Positions 1 through 5,712 of a stretch of 10,682 bases of DNA are shown in pieces. Source of the stretch: Bdellovibrio sp. (GTDB taxonomy: Bacteria > Bdellovibrionota > Bdellovibrionia > Bdellovibrionales > Bdellovibrionaceae); the NCBI GenBank assembly GCA_017745015.1, contig JAGIAF010000002.1, positions 1 to 10,682 on the forward strand, given 5' to 3'. Each line of letters begins with the position of its first letter. The first letter of the stretch is position 1. Below the pieces are notes generated by a model, which worked only from the letters and a program-made list of their open reading frames with translations, was not told the origin of the DNA and searched no databases. The position numbers and the translations under genes were made by a program.

Positions 1-453
1 GTCCTCGATGTGGCCTTGGCTAAAAATTCTAACGTCACAGTCTTTGTGAATTGGGGATGGAACTTTAAAAATGCAAACCTCAAGCCCGGCGCTGAAGGAT
101 TACTCTTCCCTCCAGAAAGCCCAAAAGCGGGACAACGTTGGTGCGGCAAAGACAAGTTCGAATTGCAGCAGATGATCGATTCAAGCTACCAAAAACACGC
201 CGCTGGCAAAAAGGTAACTCTAGCTATGGTCGGCAAGGCTTGGCTATCGCTCCAAAAGGCAGGTCTCGTCGGAGAGGACGATCTTTACCTTCAAGACGAC
301 TGGAGCCACCCGTCACTTTTGGGCTCTTATGTTGAGGCCCTAGTTCTCACTCGAGATTCACTAAAGCTCGATATAGCAAAAGTGACTTATATTCCCGCAG
401 GAATTGATCCGAAACTTGCGAACACAATCCGTACTTTCTTAGCCAAGAAATAG
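1..453 (+). CDS. SGNH/GDSL-type hydrolase, C-terminal part (5' end outside window)
   Basis: The frame is open from the first base, so the gene starts upstream of the window; the GTG at 10 is probably not the true start. Seen: the C-terminal third carries the block D-W-S-H-P-S-L-L-G-S-Y, coded around 298-330. This matches the SGNH-hydrolase block V signature (Asp-x-x-His supplying two catalytic triad residues, here D at 298-300 and H at 307-309) followed by the usual 'HPS..GSY' helix. Known: such enzymes are esterases, lipases or carbohydrate deacetylases. The nucleophile Ser and the GxND block would lie upstream and cannot be checked. The preceding motif V-G-K-A-W resembles the 'vgdAW' strand of DUF4886-like members. 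The stop codon lies 5 nt before the DJ-1 remnant, suggesting the two once shared a transcript. The substrate is unknown. Confidence 0.6.
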   Translation, partial: VLDVALAKNSNVTVFVNWGWNFKNANLKPGAEGLLFPPESPKAGQRWCGKDKFELQQMIDSSYQKHAAGKKVTLAMVGKAWLSLQKAGLVGEDDLYLQDDWSHPSLLGSYVEALVLTRDSLKLDIAKVTYIPAGIDPKLANTIRTFLAKK

Positions 454-458
454 CTCAG

Positions 459-813
459 ATGAATATCGGCATTGTTGTATTCGAACAATTTACAGATTTG
501 GATTTTTACTTACCCTGGGAAGTTCAAACTGGATTCTTCTAGACAGACTATTGCCGCGATTGATTCAGGAGCCCTCATTTTGGCAGCGCTTGGTCTGCTT
601 AATAATAAAAGAGCAACAACTTACCCGACTGCTTTTGAAGCCCTTCGAAAATTCGACGTGAATGTGGTTGAAGAACCTTTCGTCAGCGACGGCAATATTG
701 CAACTGGTGCTCGTTGCCTTAGCGGAGACAAGCTAGCCCTTTGGATCATCGAAAAGCTCGCCGGAAACGATATCTCAGCACAAGTTTATGACTCTGTTAA
801 ACCACTTCGATAG
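459..813 (+). pseudogene. DJ-1/PfpI-family gene remnant with internal deletion and frame change
   Basis: Reading from ATG 459 gives MNIGIVVFEQFTDLDFYLPW, a typical DJ-1/PfpI first strand and helix, but the frame ends at TAG 540-542. From about position 517 a different frame (+1 relative) gives the second half: F-K-L-D-S-S-R-Q, then A-I-D-S-G-A-L-I-L-A-A-L-G-L-L, R-A-T-T-Y-P-T, a V-V-E-E-P-F strand, D-G-N-I-A-T-G, and a final W-I-I-E-K-L helix, ending at 813. Family members are normally about 190-220 residues; the roughly 55-80 residues between the first helix and the nucleophile region are absent. The nucleophile-elbow Cys expected in 'C-S-G-A' reads Asp. Inference: a deletion joined the two halves out of frame near 517-523 and the gene is dead. 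The alternative, a small protein from an internal TTG at 472, would lack the first strand. Confidence 0.75.
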
Positions 814-871
814 AGCCATTTAACCGCATTTCGACCTACGGCCCTTCCTATTTCGAATGCATTAGTACTCT

Positions 872-896
872 ACCCTTGCATAGACCATGCAAGGGT
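872..896. terminator. 10-bp perfect stem-loop before the toxin-antitoxin module
   Basis: ACCCTTGCAT (872-881) pairs perfectly with ATGCAAGGGT (887-896) around a 5-nt loop. A short T run (903-906) follows after six other bases, so termination of the SGNH/DJ-1 transcript is plausible but not textbook. Because it lies 18 bp upstream of the -35-like box of the toxin gene, it could instead be an operator for the antitoxin. Confidence 0.5.
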
Positions 897-913
897 GTCC
901 TGTTTTACACAAA

Positions 914-942
914 TTGACATGTAGCTACAAATAAGGTACATT
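914..942 (+). promoter_or_regulatory. Candidate promoter of the toxin-antitoxin pair
   Basis: TTGACA (914-919, perfect -35 match) is followed after 17 bp by TACATT (937-942, 4/6 to the -10 consensus). The -10 ends only 4 bp before ATG 947, so transcription would begin at or inside the start codon. That is odd given an AAGG at 933-936 that could act as ribosome binding site for the same ATG. One of the two signals is probably fortuitous. Confidence 0.4.
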
Positions 943-946
943 GTAT

Positions 947-1207
947 ATGACAGGACTGACACGAAAACGGTGGTATTTTTTCATCTGGGATGAGCACAAT
1001 GAAGAACACCTCGGACTCCATAAAATCCAACACTGGGAAGCCGAAGAGGTCTTTTTCAATAAGTACGTAGTCACTCCCAATAAGAAGCACCACGGGCCAG
1101 AGCGCTACATGATTGTTGGCAAAACAAATGCTGGCAGAAAACTAAGACTCATTTTTGAGGACTTAGGCCAAAATACTGCAAGAATATTTACCGGCTGGGA
1201 CTTATGA
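947..1207 (+). CDS. BrnT-like toxin of a type II toxin-antitoxin module
   Basis: An 86-residue protein starting at ATG 947 (AAGG at 933-936, 10-nt spacing); a TTG at 941 would add two residues. Seen: F-I-W-D-E-H-N-E-E-H near the N-terminus, E-A-E-E-V-F around residues 30-36, R-Y-M-I-V-G, then G-R-K-L-R-L-I-F, and a C-terminal A-R-I-F-T-G-W-D. This order follows the BrnT fold (FxWD..N...H, (E)EA..VF, ..Y..iG....GR.L.vvf, ..R...a). Known: BrnT toxins are small RelE-like ribonucleases that inhibit translation and are neutralised by a DNA-binding antitoxin encoded immediately downstream. The last bases overlap the antitoxin start (ATGA), and the toxin-first order is that of BrnTA. Catalytic residues were not verified beyond the motif pattern, and the sequence is a divergent member. 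Confidence 0.7.
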   Translation: MTGLTRKRWYFFIWDEHNEEHLGLHKIQHWEAEEVFFNKYVVTPNKKHHGPERYMIVGKTNAGRKLRLIFEDLGQNTARIFTGWDL

Positions 1208-1449
1208 AAAAGAAAACAAAGTCAAAAAAGAAGAACCTAGATAAGTACAACCCTGAAGAATGGGATCATACTAATGCTGTAACTGTTAAGCCTGAAAAGA
1301 AGGCTATCAATGGCATCTCTACGAGTATTCGTCTTCCCCATAGCATGGTACAAAAACTTCGCAAAATCGCACAGAAAAAAGGTGGCATCGGCTACCAAAC
1401 ACTATTGAAGATCTGGATCGCTGAACGCTTAGAACAAGAATCCGCTTAG
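1204..1449 (+). CDS. BrnA/CopG-like ribbon-helix-helix antitoxin
   Basis: An 81-residue protein with a very basic N-terminus (M-K-K-K-T-K-S-K-K-K-N) and a C-terminal segment T-S-I-R-L-P-H-S-M-V-Q-K-L, then Y-Q-T-L-L-K-I-W-I-A-E-R-L. This is the classic beta strand plus two helices of ribbon-helix-helix antitoxins of BrnA/CopG type ('iRLP..l...L...A...g..YQtLi..wi.erL'). The start ATG overlaps the toxin stop as ATGA, so expression is translationally coupled. Known: these proteins bind the toxin and repress their own promoter. The unusual feature is order and charge: BrnA antitoxins usually bind the toxin with the N-terminal part, and here that part is lysine-rich, then W-D-H-T-N. A strong terminator follows 18 nt after the stop. 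Confidence 0.72.
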   Translation: MKKKTKSKKKNLDKYNPEEWDHTNAVTVKPEKKAINGISTSIRLPHSMVQKLRKIAQKKGGIGYQTLLKIWIAERLEQESA

Positions 1450-1466
1450 CAACTAAGTCTTTAAAA

Positions 1467-1497
1467 CAAAACCGGAGGCCACTGGCCTCCGGTTTTG
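1467..1497. terminator. Strong bidirectional intrinsic terminator
   Basis: A perfect 14-bp stem (1467-1480 with 1484-1497, GC core CCGGAGGCC) with an ACT loop is flanked by T-rich sequence on both strands (TTTTGCTCTTTT rightwards; TTTTGTTTTAA leftwards on the minus strand). It lies between the convergent antitoxin gene and the minus-strand 430-residue gene, and can serve both. Confidence 0.92.
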
Positions 1498-1517
1498 CTC
1501 TTTTATAAACAGTAGTT

Positions 1518-2810
1518 CTATTGAACTTGAAGCGATCTCAAAAAGTAATGATGCTCTGAAAGAATTGTCAGATATTTCAAGATGGCATCCTGCGGATAAT
1601 TCGCAGAATCGTTATACTTCGCTTGGAACTCCACAATCAGTTGGTAAGTTTGTTCATTATTCAAGCTTTGAACCTCACGAGTCAACGCTACTGCGGCTCT
1701 TGCGTAGGCACTTGCACTGACTCCCTGATACATCACCTTAAGCGCGTTTTCTGGCTTACTTTGGGTGAACTGCTGATAGAACTTGTATCCTTCAGCATCA
1801 GCTTGGCGGAAGCTCAGATTTCTTTCAACCACCTCTTTGCCGTATTGGCCTGGGATAAAGGCAGCTAGTTTTGTGATATACATCTCATAGATTTTTGAAG
1901 CACGACTGTCAGCTTTGTAGCCTTCGCGTCTCTTTTGGAAATCAATGGCCATATTCATCAATTCTTCACTCGCAACAAAACGGCACGTTTGATCTGATTG
2001 GAAAGAAGCTAAGAACACATTGAAAGTCTCAGCTGCAAGAGTGTTATACCCCTGATCGACTTCACTACCCACGCGACTTGCATTATTGCGCTCAACAAAG
2101 AAGTTCAATAACGTCAAAGTGTAACCGATTGATGAATATGCACTCTTATCACCTTTTAGTGTGCTAAGGAAATCACCGATATATTTATTAAGCTGCTTGT
2201 TCGCATACTTTTCTTGGTAGCTGCCAGCAACGGATGCCTCAGCACGGCCCGCCCATACTTGAACGAACTCCAACTTGTCCTTTAAAAGAGGATCAAGCTT
2301 TGAGTTACAAGTTCCCCAGTCATCATCGCCCTTCAAATTCAACTGCGGAGCCTCGACACTGGATACTGCTGAAATCTCAACATTTGCTACTCCGCCAATG
2401 GATTCAGCTTGAATCTCAATTGCAGCGATAGCTGCGGTATTAGCCAGAGCCTCTGACGCCATTTCTTTATCGGGAGTCACTGTGGCATTGGCCAAATTCT
2501 TAACTGCAATGCGCTCCTGATTTTCAGTAATCAAACTAACGCTGTAAATCTTTAAGCGATTCGCTTTAGCGCGCACTTTCAATAAATTCAAAGGCACAGC
2601 CTTCACTGCATCCAGACGATACAGCTTACCGCCAGTTTGACGAGTAATATCGCCAAGGCGACCAACGCCTTCATACTGCGCCTGCGGCCCAGCCAAAGTC
2701 GCCAAGTCATTGTTAATACCGCTATAGTTATTTGTCTGCGCAGAAGCCAAACCCGGAGTTTGCAGCAGCAAAACTGAAGCTACGAAACCTAGTACACGTT
2801 GATGTTCCAT
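1518..2810 (-). CDS. Secreted protein of unknown function (430 aa)
   Basis: I do not recognise a named family. Seen: an N-terminal signal peptide (hydrophobic stretch about residues 7-19, small residues A-S-A before a likely cut after residue 24). This is followed by a beta-rich segment (about residues 45-115, with G-G-K-L-Y-R-L-D-A-V, then alternating hydrophobic strands). Next come an Ala/Glu-rich stretch rich in T, V and S (about 115-160), a linker with D-D-D-W-G-T-C, and a long helical C-terminal half (about 165-430) with many Tyr and Phe. Only two Cys occur (in G-T-C-N and Q-T-C-R), which could form one disulfide after export. The start is set by the minus-strand sequence AAAGGA 6 nt before the ATG, and no good alternative exists. 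The protein is probably periplasmic or surface-attached. Its leader contains a stem-loop that covers part of the ribosome binding site. Confidence 0.85.
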   Translation of the reverse strand: MEHQRVLGFVASVLLLQTPGLASAQTNNYSGINNDLATLAGPQAQYEGVGRLGDITRQTGGKLYRLDAVKAVPLNLLKVRAKANRLKIYSVSLITENQERIAVKNLANATVTPDKEMASEALANTAAIAAIEIQAESIGGVANVEISAVSSVEAPQLNLKGDDDWGTCNSKLDPLLKDKLEFVQVWAGRAEASVAGSYQEKYANKQLNKYIGDFLSTLKGDKSAYSSIGYTLTLLNFFVERNNASRVGSEVDQGYNTLAAETFNVFLASFQSDQTCRFVASEELMNMAIDFQKRREGYKADSRASKIYEMYITKLAAFIPGQYGKEVVERNLSFRQADAEGYKFYQQFTQSKPENALKVMYQGVSASAYARAAVALTREVQSLNNEQTYQLIVEFQAKYNDSANYPQDAILKYLTILSEHHYFLRSLQVQ

Positions 2811-2818
2811 TGTGAATC

Positions 2819-2854
2819 CTTTCGCTTGTTAAAACTAATCTCAACTAGCGAAAG
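2819..2854 (-). promoter_or_regulatory. Leader stem-loop overlapping the ribosome binding site of the secreted-protein gene
   Basis: On the minus strand, CUUUCGCU-A-GUU-type bases (2854 down to 2843) pair with AAC-A-AGCGAAAG (2830 down to 2819). This gives eleven pairs with one internal mismatch and a 12-nt loop. The 3' arm contains the AAAG of the ribosome binding site AAAGGA (2822-2817) of the 430-residue gene. Folding would hide half of the Shine-Dalgarno sequence. Alternatively the repeat is an operator for a dimeric repressor. Confidence 0.5.
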
Positions 2855-2876
2855 ATTCTTTGCCGTGATTGCCAAA

Positions 2877-2905
2877 AATAGAATAAAGAACGAACGACCT
2901 GCCAA
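2877..2905 (-). promoter_or_regulatory. Candidate promoter of the secreted-protein gene
   Basis: On the minus strand TTGGCA (2905-2900, 5/6 to the -35 consensus), 17 bp, then TCTATT (2882-2877, 4/6 to -10). Transcription would start near 2870 and give a leader of about 60 nt that includes the stem-loop at 2819-2854. Confidence 0.4.
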
Positions 2906-3037
2906 CAAACAACCCCAACGTTGTCATTTATCAGCCCCGGCCCTGCGCTTCCCCGTGTGCGAGACACCCTAACTGTCATCGTCACCATCTGAAGATCTGA
3001 GGAAAAGGAAAACTGCACATTAAACATTCGATGAAAG

Positions 3038-3065
3038 AACTCATTCCTTGAAAGAGGAATGAGTT
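3038..3065. ncRNA. 10-bp perfect stem-loop in gene-poor region, possible RNA element
   Basis: AACTCATTCC (3038-3047) pairs exactly with GGAATGAGTT (3056-3065). The 8-nt loop can close further (U-A, U-G) onto a GAAA tetraloop at 3050-3053, a very stable RNA loop class. It is not followed by a clear T run on either strand, so it is not an ordinary terminator. It is the strongest of a series of hairpins here and may be part of an unannotated RNA. Confidence 0.35.
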
Positions 3066-3073
3066 TGTATGCC

Positions 3074-3103
3074 CTTCGCAAACCCGGTATTAGTCATGCG
3101 AAG
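3074..3103. repeat. 7-bp inverted repeat, hairpin
   Basis: CTTCGCA (3074-3080) and TGCGAAG (3097-3103) are perfect complements around a 16-nt loop. It lies 8 nt after the stem at 3038-3065. One such 7-bp stem could arise by chance in a stretch this long; its placement in a row with others is the reason to list it. Confidence 0.35.
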
Positions 3104-3149
3104 CCGATTCCTGACGTATGAGACAGAAGATGATGAATTTGAATTTGAT

Positions 3150-3177
3150 CGCCACCAGGAAAGCTAGACAGGTGGCG
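3150..3177. repeat. 7-bp GC-rich inverted repeat, hairpin
   Basis: CGCCACC (3150-3156) pairs perfectly with GGTGGCG (3171-3177) around a 14-nt loop. It is the third hairpin of the series in this gene-poor stretch and has no T run after it. Confidence 0.35.
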
Positions 3178-3330
3178 TGAGCCCCTCAGGTCAGACAGCA
3201 GCTCAAACTATCGACTACTGAAACTTGTCGTGCAAGTAAACATACCAAAAGAACGATAACTTGGATTACCTTTTGCCGTAAAACCACCAGAGGAAAAAAT
3301 CTTAGCTATAGGCCGGTCGGCGGGGGTTAT

Positions 3331-3690
3331 TTATGGCTCACTAAGACATGTGATCGTGATTTGATAATCACCATTTTTCGAAATGAATTTATTAGTTACT
3401 TCTTTAGATTGCTGTAAATCAACGGAAGACTGCGCAATAGTTTTTGAATTCAATTTTGTGACAAGCTGAACCTCATCTGTTCTGCCGCTAGAAACTTTGT
3501 TTAAAGTAACAGAATAAGAAGGCACAAGATAGCTTTTAATCGCAACTCGGCCTGTTTCACCATTATGTGGCCCATCCATGTCTAACTGAGCAACTACAGA
3601 CTCTGCTGAAACAGTTAAGTCATCAACAGACCCTCGTTCGACTGAGCAAAACAACCGCAGGTAACAGTTCCCTTTTTGTACTGCAGTACA
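3331..3690 (-). pseudogene. 5'-truncated remnant of an exported-protein-like gene
   Basis: The minus-strand frame gives about 107 residues from a TTG at 3654. It has alternating polar/hydrophobic strands, a C near the N-terminus (L-F-C-S-V-E) and a C-terminal D-Y-Q-I-T-I-T-C-L, as in small beta-sandwich exported proteins with one disulfide. I do not recognise the family. There is no ATG, no ribosome binding site before the TTG, and no signal peptide. The frame continues upstream only to a TAG at 3691-3693, inside the 53-bp palindrome. The composition looks like real coding sequence (balanced residues, few rare ones), so I infer that the 5' end with the signal sequence was lost or displaced at the palindrome. 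The alternative is a genuine small cytoplasmic protein started at TTG. Confidence 0.5.
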
Positions 3691-3712
3691 CTACAAAAAG
3701 GGAACCGTTACC
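3660..3712. repeat. 53-bp near-perfect palindrome
   Basis: Bases 3660-3680 are complementary to 3692-3712 at 20 of 21 positions; the only mismatch is A3666/C3706. Each arm runs GGTAAC-n-GTTCCCTTTTTGTA. The centre contains a second, off-centre 12-bp palindrome GTACTGCAGTAC (3678-3689), so the element can fold in two ways. No T run follows the outer GTTACC on either strand, and I see no flanking target-site duplication. Candidates are a MITE-like or transposon-end element, a recombination site, or a cruciform protein-binding site. Confidence 0.85.
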
Positions 3713-4055
3713 GATTGGGAGCACCGATTGAGCCACGATGGCGTGCCTCACGAAGAGATACCCTTAGCAGAGGGGCTTAGCACACAGCTCTTCAGGCGTC
3801 CCCGAGGGCAAGCTTTTTACTCTGATTTCGACTCGCATAAACCAGTGTTTCACCGCGATCGTCTCACCCAGAGACTTTGTCTTAGAACGACTAACTACTA
3901 ACCAGACAGTGTCTAACCGATGATTGACACCCCCTCCGGTAGTTTCCATCACGTTCCATTTGGCGGATGCCTCAGAGCAAGACTTCAGCAATATCCATGC
4001 GTTAGCCACTTGGCTCGACCCTTGAACTATAGGTCTGTATCAGGAGGACGCGGAT
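3713..4055. other. Gene-poor stretch upstream of the lytic transglycosylase gene
   Basis: About 340 nt with no supported gene. An 81-codon minus-strand frame (3764-4009) and a 67-codon plus-strand frame show no motif or ribosome binding site. Seen: an imperfect 13-nt tandem repeat beginning CCGATTG at 3711 and 3724; GAAGAG...CTCTTC arms near 3750-3792 enclosing two copies of CTTAGCA; and a weak hairpin followed by TTTTT near 3798-3822. This could be a decayed gene or a long untranslated leader. It resembles no RNA family that I can name. Confidence 0.45.
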
Positions 4056-4778
4056 ATGAAAACGAAACATCTCAAATCAACACTCGCCGTAATGACCGCT
4101 ACACTCACGTTGGCTCTTTTTAATAACTTTGATTTCTTCAATTGGAATAAGCCAGCGGCTCCTTCCATTGAAGGTGTGAACGAAGCCTCGCGCGTCGCTC
4201 ATGCGAAAGAGCTTTTGGGCAGAAACTATAAAGGTTCTAGCGCACAAAAAATCGAAGGCCGTAAATCTTTGAACTACGTGATCTACAATAAAGTTCAAAG
4301 CAACTTGGCTCCACAATGGAAAAACCGTGCTCGCGCCATTTCTCGAACAATCATCACAGAAAGCGCGAAGTACAATTTGGATCCAGTATTTGTGTTGGCA
4401 GTTATTAAAACTGAAAGCCAATTCAATCCATTGACTATCGGTTCTGCTGGCGAAATCGGTTTGATGCAAATCAAACCCGACACTGCAGAGTGGATGGCTA
4501 AAAAGTATGGTTTGACTTGGAAGGGTCCTGAAACTTTGAAGAACCCTGAAGCCAACATCAAAATCGGTCTTGCTTACATGAACTTCTTGCGCAAACAGTT
4601 CCCAGGTAAATCTGTAAAATACGTGAGCGCTTACAATATGGGACCACGCAATGTTCGCCGCTTGATCGCTCAGAATGTCATGCCAGCAGAGTACAACTCT
4701 AAAGTGATGAAAAACTATAAAGACTTCTATTCAAACATCGCAGTGACAGCAAAATCAGTGACAGTCGCTGTGAACTAA
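4056..4778 (+). CDS. SLT-type lytic murein transglycosylase
   Basis: A 240-residue protein that cleaves the glycan strands of peptidoglycan between N-acetylmuramic acid and N-acetylglucosamine, forming 1,6-anhydro ends (known for the family). Seen: an N-terminal hydrophobic segment (about residues 8-24) preceded by lysines, a signal peptide or signal anchor placing the enzyme in the periplasm. A linker follows, then the SLT domain (about 95-205). The domain has the catalytic Glu120 in E-S-Q-F-N-P, the G-E-I-G-L-M-Q-I-K-P loop (132-141) and A-Y-N-M-G-P (192-197), the three hallmark motifs of the Slt70/MltC/MltE-like family. The start is fixed by a perfect AGGAGG at 4042-4047, 8 nt before the ATG. 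A terminator follows, so it is transcribed alone. No lipobox Cys is present. In a predator it could act on its own wall or on that of prey; the sequence cannot tell which. Confidence 0.93.
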   Translation: MKTKHLKSTLAVMTATLTLALFNNFDFFNWNKPAAPSIEGVNEASRVAHAKELLGRNYKGSSAQKIEGRKSLNYVIYNKVQSNLAPQWKNRARAISRTIITESAKYNLDPVFVLAVIKTESQFNPLTIGSAGEIGLMQIKPDTAEWMAKKYGLTWKGPETLKNPEANIKIGLAYMNFLRKQFPGKSVKYVSAYNMGPRNVRRLIAQNVMPAEYNSKVMKNYKDFYSNIAVTAKSVTVAVN

Positions 4779-4823
4779 ACTCGACCTAACAATTGCAATA
4801 CCTGTTAAAACTTTTTGTTCACG

Positions 4824-4851
4824 AACTGGCGCCTCAAAAGGCGCCAGTTTT
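4824..4851 (+). terminator. Intrinsic terminator of the lytic transglycosylase gene
   Basis: AACTGGCGCC (4824-4833) pairs perfectly with GGCGCCAGTT (4840-4849) around TCAAAA. The second arm runs into TTTT and then ATTA. The GC-rich 10-bp stem plus T run is typical. Confidence 0.9.
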
Positions 4852-4867
4852 ATTACAAAACGTTACG

Positions 4868-4873
4868 TATAAT
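4868..4873 (+). promoter_or_regulatory. Perfect -10 hexamer, candidate promoter of the GNAT-like/HDO operon
   Basis: TATAAT occurs at 4868-4873 just after the terminator, but there is no good -35 at 16-18 bp. Transcription from here would give a leader of roughly 165 nt before GTG 5047. No other convincing promoter is visible up to 5046 (a TTGACG at 4971 has no partner), so this is the best of weak candidates. Confidence 0.3.
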
Positions 4874-5046
4874 GAGATAAACACTTTTTTGTAAATCTAG
4901 ATCTTTAGAGCTCACCAACTCCTCCCGATCTGTGGGAACGAAATTTTTGAAATAGGAAACAGCTCCCATTTTGACGATCTCAAAACTAGAAAAATTTTGT
5001 TCACTACTATCCTTTGTTACCATGACCTCTTGTGAGGGAGTTGATC

Positions 5047-5694
5047 GTGATTTGGAATCGCCTGCACTACGAAATTCTGAATTTAAAAAATCCGGAAGAG
5101 ATCCCATCCGACAAATGGAATGCGGCTTATTCTTTTTGGAAAGCGCAATGGAACCAATTCATTCAAGAACATCAGCTCGAAGAAACTCTGTTCAGTGATG
5201 ACTTCACTCGCAGTGATTCTGCGGGGGTTCTTTATCTCGACAACAAAATAGCTTCGATCATCCTCTATAAAGAAAGAGATCTTACACGCGAAAGCAGCAA
5301 AGATGATTCTTACTTTAAAGTTTGGCCCAAGGAGCTTATCGAACAACTGACTCGTGATCGCGTTACCAAAGTGATGTCTGCCGGCTATTTGACTGTGCAT
5401 CCCCTGCTTCGTGGGGAAAAGTTTCAGCCGTCATTAAAAAACATCATGGTGGAGCTCGTAGGCCGTCACCTGGGCGAGACTTCAGCCCATGCCATGATTT
5501 GCGTGACCAATAATTTAAAAGGCGTCAATGGCTCCACAGAGCGCTGTGGCTGGACGTTGGCCGCTTCAGGCCTGCAACACTTCAATCACCCGGTGAACCT
5601 TTACGTTTTGACTCGTGAAAACGCCAAAGTGTCCCCTGAGATTGAAAACCTTTATCCAAGTTCAAAACAAAAACGAAACCTTAAGACCGCTTAA
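5047..5694 (+). CDS. GNAT-like acyltransferase, putative (215 aa)
   Basis: I chose GTG 5047 because GAGGGAG (5034-5040) sits 6 nt before it; GTG 5032 is possible but would place the start inside that site. Not a family I can name with certainty. Seen: a helical N-terminal third (W-rich, residues 1-45), a strand G-V-L-Y-L-D followed by I-A-S-I-I-L-Y (about 60-74), then G-Y-L-T-V-H-P-L-L-R-G (113-123) followed by an amphipathic helix. After that come A-M-I-C-V-T-N-N and N-G-S-T-E-R-C-G-W, and a final V-N-L-Y-V strand. Order and the V-H-P..R-G turn before a helix fit the acetyl-CoA-type fold (motif A) of the GNAT superfamily; N-acyl-amino-acid synthases share that fold. It is not a close match to the usual Q/R-x-x-G-x-G/A loop. 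It lies 18 nt upstream of the di-iron oxidase gene with no terminator between, so the two probably work together. Confidence 0.5.
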   Translation: MIWNRLHYEILNLKNPEEIPSDKWNAAYSFWKAQWNQFIQEHQLEETLFSDDFTRSDSAGVLYLDNKIASIILYKERDLTRESSKDDSYFKVWPKELIEQLTRDRVTKVMSAGYLTVHPLLRGEKFQPSLKNIMVELVGRHLGETSAHAMICVTNNLKGVNGSTERCGWTLAASGLQHFNHPVNLYVLTRENAKVSPEIENLYPSSKQKRNLKTA

Positions 5695-5712
5695 TTACTA
5701 GGAGTAACGTAA

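Larger units (their letters stand above)
2906..3330. other. Gene-poor stretch with local hairpins
   Basis: No convincing protein-coding frame: the longest open frame (78 codons, minus strand, 2845-3081) has no recognisable motif and no ribosome binding site, and is Arg/Ser-rich in the way of non-coding frames. What the stretch holds is secondary structure: stems at 3038-3065, 3074-3103, 3150-3177 and a short one at 3223-3237 (ACTTG/CAAGT). It matches no RNA family that I can name with confidence. It could be a structured RNA or decayed sequence. Confidence 0.5.

Noticed and set aside
2845..3081. 78-codon minus-strand open frame
   Set aside because: No ribosome binding site, no motif, composition rich in Arg and Ser as in random frames, and it covers the stem-loops and the promoter of the secreted-protein gene.
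3180..3205. SRP (4.5S) RNA core
   Set aside because: CAGGTCAG and AGCAGC occur in the right order, but the conserved GNRA-loop part and GGAAGGA segment between them are missing.
3660..3712. Integron attC site
   Set aside because: The arms end in GGTAAC/GTTACC, which do not fit the RYYYAAC/GTTRRRY core, and no integrase or cassette array is visible.
3695..3720. c-di-GMP-I riboswitch 3' end (GTTACCGAT-like)
   Set aside because: The string is explained by the palindrome; the AGGGCAAACC and ACGCAAAGCC blocks are not upstream.
3895..3925. RNase P RNA start (ACCAGACAGT-like)
   Set aside because: Only one short match; the GAGGAAAGTCC and other conserved blocks are absent.
3764..4009. 81-codon minus-strand open frame
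   Set aside because: No start signal or recognisable domain; Trp/Val/Lys pattern without clear secondary structure. Kept only as part of the gene-poor stretch.
4077..4561. Long minus-strand frames (130 and 88 codons) opposite the lytic transglycosylase gene
   Set aside because: They are antisense to a gene with complete catalytic motifs and a perfect ribosome binding site; they show no motif of their own.
4971..4999. Promoter with TTGACG before the GNAT-like gene
   Set aside because: No acceptable -10 at 16-18 bp; the best partner matches only 3 of 6 positions.
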